Below the pieces are notes generated by a model. The model was not told the origin of the DNA. It worked only from the letters and a program-made list of their open reading frames with translations, and did not search any database. A program made the position numbers and the translations under genes. From Phellopilus nigrolimitatus (Eukaryota; Basidiomycota; Agaricomycetes; Hymenochaetales; Hymenochaetaceae), in NCBI GenBank assembly GCA_021029095.1, contig JAJOHG010000017.1, forward strand, positions 496,001 through 560,000: DNA of 64,000 nucleotides. Direction: 5' to 3'. The number at the start of each line of letters is the position of its first letter. The first letter of the stretch is position 1. This document shows positions 33,594 to 43,235 of the stretch, piece after piece.

Positions 33594-35160
33594 ATGAAGA
33601 TGAACGTCTGGGCCGTCTGTTTCGAGGAGGATGACTTCACTGAAGACGTATGCTCCCTCCCTCGTCTCCCGCTCGCATACAGGTCCATTCACGCGCGCTG
33701 CTCTTCATCCCCATTGCCTTTCTATCGCCGCATAATCGTCCGCATACAATCCCCTGCGCGAGAAGCTGTACGAGGCAGGTCTCGTGCTCGTCGATGCCGA
33801 CTCGCAGACACGTATCAAGCGTTTCTACCACAAGAAGGACTCTTATCGTGAGATACTCCCCATCTGCCTACGGCGCGCTGGCACGCAAGATGACCCGCTT
33901 CGCACCGTTGCATTCAATCGCTCGCTCGGCAACTAATGCCCTGCGAAGGCTGTCTGCTCGGCAGGCTGCTCCCCCGCCTTCTCCTCGCGCAGCACGGGGT
34001 GCCCCCAGAGGAGGCTGCCTTCGGCCGCACTGCGTCCGGCAAGCCGTTCGTCGTGAGTCCCGCGCACGTTTATCCGTGGTCCCGCGCTGCCCGGCGTACT
34101 GACCACCCCGTATGTCTCTGCTTCCCTCGGCCCCCGCGCCCTCCGCGCGCTTCCGGCATCCCTCCCCCGCACAGAGCACCCCGCGCGTAGGGCGGACGAT
34201 CGGGTTTAACGTCTCGCACTGACAACGCGTACGTGGTCATGGCCTTCCAGGCGCTCGGCCCGGCGGCGCGCGCGCAGCCCTTGGGTGCGGACGCACCTGC
34301 GCCGGACGTCGAGCGCATCGGCGTCGACGTCATGAAGGTCGCGCTGCCCCGGTACGAGAAGAGCGTGCGCTCGTTCGTGCAGAGCATCTCGGACACGGTA
34401 CGTATACGTACGTACGTACGCCCTGTGACGGCATCGCATCGCATCGCATCGCGCGCGCTCGGCGCTTCTCCCCACTCTTCCCACTCTTCCCACTCTTTTC
34501 CACGGACACGGACACGGACAGAGCGTTTTCGCGCTTCTATCTCGCGTTCTCCTTCCTTCGTGCCTCTATCCAGATATGCGATATGCCCATTGCGTTGCGT
34601 GCCCCCACCGCATCGCGCAATCTGCGCGCCGCATCTACATATCTCATATCTCATTCGCGAAGAAGCTGAAAGCTGACTTCTCTCGGCAGCTGACCGCGCT
34701 GGAACGCCGCACGCTGCTCGCGCTCGACGGCAACGGCAACGGCAGCGGCAGCGGCAGCGGCACGGCCGGCAGCAGCGCGCGCGCCGACGACGATGCCGCG
34801 CGCGCCGCGCTGCGGCATCTCTACCTCATATGGACGCTCAAGGAAGCATACACGAAGGCGCTCGGGCTGGGCCTCGGATTTGACTTCAGGCGCATAGAGA
34901 TCGATGTGCACGCGTGCCGGGTCGCCGTCGACGGCGCCGCGCCGCGCGGGTGGGAGTTCGCCGCGTTTGCGCTCGCGGGCGCGCCGGGCGAGCAGTACCA
35001 GGTCGCCGTCGCGCGCTTCGCAGGCGCGGATGCGGATGCGCCGGCGGCTGGGCACGTCGACGTGCGCGGCACGGTGGACGCCGCCACGGCGGCGGGGTGG
35101 TTCGTGCAGCATGACGCTGCGTCATTGATCGCACGCGTTGCCGGTGCCGGGCGGAAATAA
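33594..35160 (+). CDS. 4'-phosphopantetheinyl transferase (Sfp/Lys5/NpgA type)
   Basis: Transfers phosphopantetheine from CoA to carrier domains of aminoadipate reductase, NRPSs and PKSs. The start is 33594 (MKMNVWAVCFEEDDFTED) or the second Met at 33600. Further exons give LREKLYEAGLVLVDADSQTR, RFYHKKDSYR, CLLGRLLPRLLLAQHGV and GRTASGKPFV. The family motifs are TIGFNVSHDNAYVVMAF, GVDVMK (metal-binding Asp) and WTLKEAYTKALGLGLGFDFR (the W.KEA.K motif). A Gly-Asn/Gly-Ser repeat insert lies between the last two. The stop TAA is at 35158-35160. No AG acceptor lies directly in frame before LREKLYEAG (near 33754): an in-frame TAA precedes it and the only nearby AG is at about 33681. That junction needs transcript support. 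Confidence 0.88.
34398..34689. repeat. Microsatellite-rich intron of the phosphopantetheinyl transferase gene
   Basis: A 292-nt intron (GTACGT ... CGGCAG) much longer than its neighbours. It contains four different tandem arrays in a row: CGTA units (about 34400-34420), GCATC units (about 34431-34452), CCACTCTT units (about 34471-34499) and ACGGAC units (about 34502-34520). Confidence 0.75.
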
Positions 35161-35420
35161 GCTAACAGGGGGAACGCGCGATTGGCGGCGGTGGGTGGGT
35201 GTGTGGTTCCAGACGGGACGGTCGAAATATTATTAGGGCATTCAGTTTTGCGTTTTACAATAGACTAAGTATATGGTAATTTTATATATACGTATGTATG
35301 TGCAAGAGCGGGAGAAACGGAGAAAACGGAGAAATGAGGAACGAAAGAACGGAAACAAAATAATACACACAGCGCGCGAGACCCGTGACTGAATAGGCGG
35401 AAGGGAAAACCCCCGCTCGC

Positions 35421-36581
35421 TTAGTAGAGACCGATACCGATGCTATCTGAGGCGTCCAGCAGCTCGTTTCGGGCGGCAGCAGCAGCAGCCGCTGCAGCGG
35501 CGGACGGTTTCGATTTCACGCGCGCGCCCGCCCTGGACGCCTTCGCGTCCTTCCTGGGCGCCCAGCGGATGCCCGCGAGCTCGGCAGTGGCGAGCTCGGG
35601 GAGCGTAGACAGGATCTGCACGACCTGCCCGTAGAACATCTAGAGAAGCGGCCAAAAAAATAAATTGAGTTCAGAAATAGAACCGCCGACGATCAAGCAT
35701 CATTGTGCGCGCGACGCGCACAAATGCGGAAAAAAGATAAAATAAATGGGACTGACCTCGTCGGGCTGGTGCGCGGCGTGGTGGTACATGGTCATGATGC
35801 GCAGGTGGTGGAGGTGCGGCAGGCCGGCGGCGAGGCCCTGGAGCGTCGCGGGCGCGAGCGCGTGCGTGAAGGCGCCGAAGACGGTGATGGGCGCGGCGGA
35901 GCGCGCGAGGGCGGCGACGACGGCGTCGGTGAGCTCGCCGGAGTAGAGGTGCACGCTCTCGAGCGGGCGCCCCGGCACGAGCGCGGCGGCGGCGTCGCTC
36001 GGGCCCATGAAGAGCGCGAGCCGGGGCAGCGCGGACGCCGGCAGCACGGGCGCGGGCAGCGCGGGTGTGGGTGTCTTCGACGCGCCGGCGCCGCCTGCGC
36101 GCTCGCCGAGCTGCAGCTCGCGCGCGGCGGGGAGGCGCTGGAGGAAGGAGCAGACGGCGGGGTCGTCGAGCGGGAGGTTGCACGAGAAGTGGCGCAGGCG
36201 CGCGTAGAGCGCCCCGCGGGCCTCTGCTGCGAACAACGCGCGGCTGGCGGCAGGTGGGATGACGAGGTCGAGGGAGGAGAGGTTGGCGAGCGCGGGGAGG
36301 ACGGCGGCGAGGAGCGAGACGAAGGCGTGGAGGACGGGGGCGTGGGGGTCGAGGCGGAGGGAGAGGACGCGGACGTGGGGCGCGAGGTCGGGGCGGGCGC
36401 GGAGGGAGCGGAGGTAGCGGACGGCCTGGGGGAGGGAGTGCAGCGCGACGGAGCGGTAGATGTAGCGGTGGGCGAAGGGGGAGACGCGCTTGCTGGCTGC
36501 GGCGAGGGCGGTGAGGTCCTGCGGGGCGAGGAAGAGGCAGAGCGCGTCGAGGATGTCGAGGGGCAGGACAGCGAGGGCCAT
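35421..36581 (-). CDS. F-box-like / leucine-rich protein
   Basis: Two exons. Exon 1 from ATG 36579-36581 starts MALAVLPLDILDALCLFLAP, continuing QDLTALAAASKRVSPFAHRYIYRSVAL. This is a degenerate F-box (Skp1-binding) followed by irregular leucine-rich repeats (SLRLDPHAPVLHAF, LSSLDLVIPP, LESVHLYSGEL, ITVFGAFTHAL), a layout very common in agaricomycete F-box proteins. An intron from about 35757 joins the second exon, MFYGQVVQILSTLPELA, which has a nine-Ala run and ends IGIGLY, TAA at 35421-35423. The gene is extremely GC-rich at third positions, so the opposite strand is also open (35703-36671); that antisense frame is an artefact. The substrate is unknown. Confidence 0.82.
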
Positions 36582-36903
36582 TTGTGTGGACGGACGGACG
36601 GGCGGACGGGCGATGATGTGAAGAGAGCGGAAGACAGGGCGCTGCTTTTAAGACGAAGTTGTTGGCTGTAAGGTGAGTGCTCCGGATTTAGATGCCAGTT
36701 TCAGTTTCAGCGGCTGGTTTAGTTTGGTGCGGTTTAGTTCAGTTTAATTCAGTTCTTCGTCTTCATCTTCATCTTCAAGTTGATGAAAAAAAAAAAAGTA
36801 GTTGTCAGCTCCCACTCTCTCGGTCCACAAAGGTGACACGTGTCACACCAAATAGCAATAGCACTTTGGCCTCAGCCCTCCTGTCCTCCTATTACTATTA
36901 GCC
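36582..36903. promoter_or_regulatory. Divergent promoter region, F-box-like gene / mitochondrial AspRS
   Basis: A 322-bp gap between the divergent start codons. It holds GTTTAGTTCAGTTTAATTCAG-like repeats near 36718-36755 and a poly-A run near 36784-36796. Promoter function is inferred from position. Confidence 0.5.
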
Positions 36904-39900
36904 ATGCTGCCCGCTGCATGTCGCCTTCCTCTTCCTCTTCGTCTTCCTCACCTACAGCGCCTGTTCTTCTCTCGCCCTTTATCATCTGCCAGCTTTTCAT
37001 CCAAAACAGCGCACTCAGGCGAGCCGATCTCGCTCTCTTTCTTATTATGTACCGCCCTTGTCTCTCTAACTCTCATCCATCCCTTCCCTTCCATATTTAA
37101 TCTCAGGTCTCTACCCCCCGCGCACACATGACTGCGGTGCTCTCAGGGCATCCGATGCTGACAGAAGCGTCGTCCTCGCTGGCTGGATTCTTCCACAGAG
37201 GTTGGCTCCTTATTCCTTGCCCATCGGGATCCGTTAGACTTTCCTTCCCCTTTCATACTAAGTTACATTTCATTTGTCAATATAGGAAGATCTCCAACTC
37301 TCTTTCCTTTTTCTCTCTCAAAGACTCAAATGGTGCGACCCAGCTCGTGTTCAACAGTCACTCCCCGGCGTCCTCCGGCGTGCTCGACGCCCTGGCTGCC
37401 GTCCCTGTCGAATCCGTCGTTCTCGTTCAGGGATCTGTCCGCCTACGCCCGCAGAATGCCCAGCGACAGAACGTGAGTCCGCTTCTTTCGTCCCCTCGCT
37501 AATCCCGCGAACGGCTCGTGCGGCCAAACCACCCACATACACATTTATTTGCCTTGCGCGCGACCTAGCGCATGTTGCCTGTGTGCCCCTTACCCCTCGC
37601 GCGCGCGCGCGTCTTCGTCTTCGAAGCCCGCTGAGTTTGAGAATTGCCCGAGAGAAGCCCTACCCCGGATTTCTACGTGAACCCGTATATGCAGTGTTCA
37701 GCGACCAGTGGCTATCTCGCCCGGCAGATCAAGCGCCGATCTTGAGCTCGGTTCGGTCTCTCCGAACTTTGTCCTCTTTCTGGCGCTTGGCGTCCCTTTA
37801 ATTTCTTCAACGCATTTCATACAACCCTTTTTTTCATATGTTCTCTTGATGCTTGATGCTATCTCGCACTCGCCGCTGCGGCTTTCGCCCAACTAGTGTG
37901 TTCTGATCCTGTGATCCTTCCTCTCTCTCTCTCTCTCTCAAGGATCCCACAGGCGAGGTCGAAGTCGTGATCGAGGACTTCATGCTCCTCAACCCTGCAG
38001 ACCACACGTCGATGCCGTTCCTGCCATCTGACGCGCAGAATATCGTACGTGTCCCCTGCCCATGTCGGCCCGATTGGTTGAGCAATCAGCGAACTCAGAT
38101 CGCCTTCCTTTCTTATTATAGGCCAACGAAGAGTTAAGGGCACGATTCCGACATCTTGACCTTCGCCGGCAGCCCCTCACGGAGAACCTCCGCAAAAGGA
38201 GCCGTGTCGCGCACGCGATGCGCGACTTCTTGCACGGCGAAGGTTAGCTCATGCCGCGGATGTAGTGTCTTTTCCTCCTGACAATGACATCTGATCTCCG
38301 CGTAAAGGGTTCGTGGAAGTAGAGACTCCTATGTTGCTCAGGTCGTCTCCGGAGGGCGCCCGGGAGTTTCTCGTCCCAACGCGTGTAGCGCGCCAGAGCG
38401 GCAGCGATGGCAACGGCAACGGCAACGGCAGGCGCGAGCCGCAGTTCTACGCGCTCGCGCAGTCGCCGCAGCAGCCGAAGCAGCTGCTGATCTGCTCGGG
38501 GGCCGTCGACAGGTACTTTCCAGATCGCGCGCTGCTTCCGCGACGAGGACGGGCGGCGCGACCGCCAGCCCGAGTTCACGCAGCTCGACCTGGAAATGGC
38601 GTTTGTGTCCTGGGGCGCCGGGCCCGGGGAGCCGGACGGTGCGTGCGTGCGAGTGAGATTGCAAAGAAGAAGGCGCCGGCAGGGGCGATAGCGGCGCGGG
38701 CTGGCGGATCGGCGGGCAGGAGGTCCGCCGCGTCGTCGAGGCGCTCGTGCGGCGCGTGTGGACGGTCGCAGGAAGCGAGCACGGCGCCGCCCTGCCCGCG
38801 CAGTTCCCTGTCATGACGTACGCTGACGCGATGGCCCGCGTGCGTCGCGTCTCTCTCTCTCCCTCTTTCTCTTTCTCGTTCTCGCTCTCTGTTTGCGAAC
38901 GAAGCTCCCACAGAACATCGTATACTGACTTCCCCCCCGTTTTGACGTGCGCGGCAGTTCGGCTCGGACAAGCCCGATACGCGTTTTGGGTTAGAAGTAA
39001 GTGAGCGCGGCCAATCCTTGTGGCACTTCGGCAGCAGCGGCTGACATAAGCGCCGTCGACGCGGCCCCAGATCGACGACGTGACGCCGTTCCTCCCTCCC
39101 GGCGCCCGCGAAAACATATCCTCCGCAGGGGATATCGTCGAGTGTGTGGTCGTCCGCGGAGAAGACGCCGCCTTCGCGCGCGCGTCGCAAGCCTGCCAGG
39201 GCGAACGCATCGATAATGTGGTACGTCATGACTCATCGCGCTCATGCCATGCTTTCGTTGCGGCGATAGCAGCCCAGCCCTGACGCAATCGCGTTGCGAC
39301 GCGTTTTAGGAGGCGCTGCGTGCCGGGGAAGGAGAAGGAGAATGGGAAGGCACAGGCAGCCTTTCGGAATGGCTGCGGAAAAGCGCGATGGCTGCACGGG
39401 CGACGCCAGCCGGGGCGGCAGATGCGGACGCTGCCCTGCTGCACGCGAAGCTCCGCCTAAAGCCCGGCGATGCCGTGTGGCTGGCGCGCAGGAAGGCGGC
39501 AGCGGAGGTACGTCTTCGGAGTCTGGATGCGGCATCTGCGTGACCACGGAAGGCTGAGCTGCGTCTAATCTCTGTTTGCAGGGCGGCTCGACGGCACTCG
39601 GCAGGGTGCGCCTGCGCATCGCGCAGCGCGCAGAGGAACTGGGTGCGTGACGTGTGTTCTCGACAAGCCAGGCTTCGCGCTCATCGATCTCGATCATTGA
39701 CCTCGAATCAGGCACGTACACGCTGCCGCGCGCGCCGCACATCTTGTGGGTGACGGAGTTCCCGCTGTTCACGCGCGCGGACGGGGACAAGGACGAGCGC
39801 GCGCGGGGGCGCTGGAGCAGCTCGCACCACCCGTTCACGGCGCCGGTGCGCGAGGACGTCGGCAGGCTGTTCGGCGGCGAGCGCGAGCTCGCTTCGGTGC

Positions 39901-40572
39901 GTTCTTTCGCCCCTTGCGCCGACTCGCGCTTCGGGATCGCTGACGGTCTAGGCCCATTACCGCACTGCTGCCCCGCTCGTCCCCCGCACGCCACGCGCTT
40001 CTGCGTGCCTCCCTCCTAATCCTATGATGCGCACCGTCGTCATCGCCTGGGCTATATTTGGGACGCCCAGATCCGCGGGCAGCACTACGACCTCGTGCTG
40101 AACGGCGTCGAGATCGGCGGCGGGTCCGTGCGGGTGCACGACCCGGCCATGCAGGAGCACATCTTCACAAACGTACTCCAGGTACGCCACCCCAGTCCTA
40201 TACGTCATACGTCATACCCTGCCCGTGCTCACCCCCTTTATTCCCTACCGCCAGCTCACAGATGCCGAGACCGCGACGTTCGGCCATCTGCTGCACGCCC
40301 TGCGCTGCGGCGCGCCGCCGCACGGCGGCTTCGCCCTCGGTGCGTGCCGCCTGTTCCGTTCTTGCCGTCTTCTGCCCTGCCGTATCGCTGACGCCGGCAC
40401 CGCCGGCTGCCCCGCAGGCCTCGACCGGCTCATGGCCATGCTCTGCGGCGCGCAGACGATCCGCGACGTCATCGCGTTCCCCAAGGCCGGCACGGGCGCG
40501 GACCTGCTCTTCAAGAGCCCCTCGGGCGTCGCCGACGCCGTCCTCGCGCAGTACGGCCTCAAGGCGACGTAG
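36904..40572 (+). CDS. Mitochondrial aspartyl-tRNA synthetase (one frame break)
   Basis: A class IIb synthetase, homologous to yeast Msd1 and human DARS2. ATG at 36904 opens an Arg/Ser/Leu-rich presequence ([20 protein letters not shown]). The next exon gives [20 protein letters not shown], then [20 protein letters not shown], the anticodon-binding OB fold. The catalytic core has [20 protein letters not shown] (motif 1), [10 protein letters not shown] with [20 protein letters not shown] (motif 2), bacterial-type insertion exons, [21 protein letters not shown] and motif 3 [16 protein letters not shown]. Stop TAG at 40570-40572. About fourteen exons. At 38518-38522 the frame breaks: TAC TTT CCAG gives FPD, while TTC CAG ATC gives the conserved [11 protein letters not shown], so one base looks extra. 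Such an enzyme should be essential, so I suspect an assembly indel. Confidence 0.9.
37919..37939. repeat. (CT)n microsatellite in an AspRS intron
   Basis: About ten CT units directly upstream of the acceptor CTCTCAAG. It serves as the polypyrimidine tract of the intron before [13 protein letters not shown]. Confidence 0.85.
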
Positions 40573-40960
40573 CGGGTGCGTGATGTGCGTGCCCGGGGCC
40601 GGTACAAAAAAAACAGTGTGGGCGGATGGATGGCTGGGGCTATTTAATTATGAACGATTTCCCCGTACCCTAAGCTGCTTTCAGCACTTTTCGTCCCACC
40701 ATCAATCAGTCCTTTCTCTCTCTCTCTCTCTCTCATCCCCCACTCCATTCAACACAACGCGATTCATGCGCAGGTACAGGGCGGAACACATAGAGGATCA
40801 CGCATGTAGGCAGTACGGAAGAAAGATCCACAATGACGATCGCGTAGCATAGCATTGGGCAGGAGACGCGGGGTAGGCGTCGTTTAAATAATTAAAGCAG
40901 CTACCAGTTCATAGTACAAGGAAAGCATAAAACACATGTCCGTGCCGCCCGCTGGGCGCT
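40573..40960. other. Convergent intergenic region with (CT)n tract
   Basis: About 390 bp between the 3' ends of AspRS (+) and the Ivy1-like gene (-). A CT dinucleotide tract spans roughly 40714-40734. No gene seen. Confidence 0.55.
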
Positions 40961-42947
40961 TCACTTCGGCAAATCCTGCGTGTCCCCGTCTTTCGCACCG
41001 GGGTCGTGCGCGGGCGGGTCAAACCCGCCTAAGCGCTCGTGCGAGCCCGCGCCGTTCAGCCGCTTCTCGCCGCCGCCGCCGTCGCCGCCGTCGCCGTGCA
41101 GCGTCGCCGAGCTCGCGGTCTCGTGCGACCCCCAGACCGGGTCGTCCGCAAAGCTGTTCCGGCGCAGCCCGTCCGCGCCCGCGTCCGCCCCGGGCGGCCG
41201 CACGGTGTCCGCGCTCGCGTCGCGCCCGTGCGCGCTGAACGCCACAAACGCGCTGGACGCCGACCCCGTGCCGATCGCGGGCGGCGCCTTGCTCTCTTGA
41301 TGACGGACAGCGGCTTCCGCAGCCTCGCCTCCGCCTTGCGCGCCGCCGCGCCGGGGCTCTTCGCGGGCGACAGCGGCGAGCTGCCCGACGGGTACGACGC
41401 GCGGCGCGGCGCGTGCGGCAGCGGCTGCGGGGCGACGCCGCGCGCGGCACCGTGATCGTGCTCGTGCTGCGCGCGGACGGCGGCGGGCTGGGCACCGGCG
41501 TGTGCACGTCCGCCCACTCCGCGGCCGCGTCCAGCGCGTCGTGGCCGCTCGTCCAGGACAGCCCGCTCGGGCTCGACGCGAAGGCGGGCGCCGGCTCGAT
41601 CTCGGCGGTGGTGGTCTGCGGGGAGGGCGAGGAGGACGCGTTGAAGATCGAGAGGGGCGCAAGGATGCTGAAGATCTGGTCTTCTGGTTTAGGGGGCCCG
41701 TATGAGTCGAACGGATCTGGGATGGATTGGAGCATCGGCTCTATTACGGGATCGGAACTGCAAGGGCAGAAGCCAATAAGCAAGGATAGAAATTCGAATT
41801 TGATGAAGGACCGAATTACGCTTTTGCGGTGAAACGATCGACAACATCCTAGTGTTGACCGCACAACTAATGAAACCTACAGAAGAAAGTCAGAGTGAGA
41901 AATTAAACCCAGGACACTTGCACACTCACCTTTCCCTGAACGAAGTCCCAGACTTCCTCTTCGTGGTCGAGGATCTCTTGGTAATGTGCCACCCTTAATC
42001 CGTCAAGCTCCTCAACCTGGCGTTGCAGCACCGTTAGGGCTTCTCGAAAGCTCTGCAGATCTTGATGACGACGCGTCAGCTACCAAGCTCCCGGACGCCA
42101 GCTCGCTCTGCCTACTTCTGTTCTTTTTCCGCCCGAGGTTCATGTTCTCCATCTCCGTCTGCCGAATGATCCGGCTCTTCTCCCGCAGAGCCTTCTCGTA
42201 CGTCGCTGAGCGATCCTTTCAGCCAAGCAAGAGTATCTGTAGCGTAAACAGTCGTGAAAGCATATCTGTCCAGAAGAGACGTACCGATACGGCCGCGCGA
42301 TAGGTGTCCAGGTGCTGCCGTAACGGTCGCTCAAACTGCTTTTCGATAGAATCGCTCTGTGCCACAAAATTCAGCTCCACATCAGCAACGCACATTGCAA
42401 CGCATTGCAGCACAAGCATGGACGCACCGCTAAAATGTGCCAGTGGTTTCCCATGAGATGGTGCAGCCCCGACGAGGCCATGAGCCGGGAGCCCGACAAG
42501 TACGACGTGCCCTTCAGACTACACTTCCACATAAGCCTTCCGGCAGCCAGACGAGAACCAAGAAGCAGCGGGCTGCGTACAGACCTTGCGCAGGCCTCCA
42601 TGGCGTCCGCGAAGCCGGCGGTCGCCCGCGACATGTGCATGAGCGCTTCGCGATAGCCGGCAGAGGTGTTCAGGAGCTAGCAGTGGGTGGCGGCAGCCCG
42701 CGCGCACTCAGCACAGATCTCGGGCGCGGAGCAAAAGACAAAACGCGATAGGGGCGCTCACGTTCTCGTACGCCTGCAGGCTCGCCTTGAGGTCCGCGCG
42801 GGTGATGATCGTCTCGGGGCCTTCTGCGCCAAAGTTCATCTGCGAGGCTTGCGTGGCTTCCGAGAGGGTGGGCGACGGGGGGCCCGACGTGAGCCCGGTG
42901 ACGGTCTGGTTGAGGGTAAGGGCCCGGAGGGAGCGTTGTCGGGGCAT
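40961..42947 (-). CDS. Ivy1-like I-BAR phospholipid-binding protein (tail frame-disrupted)
   Basis: Resembles yeast Ivy1, an inverse-BAR protein of the vacuolar membrane that binds phospholipids and Ypt7/Vps33. ATG at 42945-42947 (MPRQRSLRALTLNQTVTGLT). The helical domain is built from small exons: TRADLKASLQAYEN, GYREALMHMSRATAGFADAM, LMASSGLHHLMGNHWHIL, QFERPLRQHLDTYR, SATYEKALREKSRIIRQTEM. The coiled coil then passes through a region ending LDHEEEVWDFVQGK and on to DPVIEPMLQSIPDPFDSYGP. The tail is long, Ser/Pro-rich and disordered. Native-looking sequence switches frame twice there, near 41425 (ITVPRAASP to PLPHAPRRASYPSG) and near 41293 (RKPLSVIK to SKAPPAIGTG), before stopping at 40961-40963. 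The exon assignments within the helical domain are approximate. Confidence 0.78.
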
Positions 42948-43235
42948 GGCCTAGCCACTTGCGGATGCGCACGAGCTGTGCGCGTCGAGTTGAGGTGAGT
43001 GTATATGTACGAAGGCTTGATATGCTGCTGCTACGCGGTCCAGCGTCAAGCTGCTTTCGGTAATCGCAAGCGTACTTCCGACGTCGCGATCACCTTCATA
43101 CGGTCAGATTTCATTGCAGAAATACCTAGTACAGAATATGTATGCACCTATCCAAACAAGGCTAGTAGTGTACAGACAGCAGTGAAAGAATAGGAAAAAC
43201 CAAACATCTAAGTAGGCTCCAAAATTCAAAAATAT

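Noticed and set aside
35703..36671. 322-codon plus-strand open frame rich in Gly, Glu and Arg
   Set aside because: It is the antisense of the F-box-like gene. The opposite strand is open only because third positions are nearly all G/C; its composition is repetitive and no domain is visible.
38338..39229. Long minus-strand open frames (290 and 217 codons) over the AspRS gene
   Set aside because: They overlap AspRS exons carrying clear class II motifs on the plus strand; GC-rich shadow frames.
39242..39994. 250-codon minus-strand open frame
   Set aside because: Antisense to AspRS exons (LWVTEFPLF region), with no domain and no sensible context.
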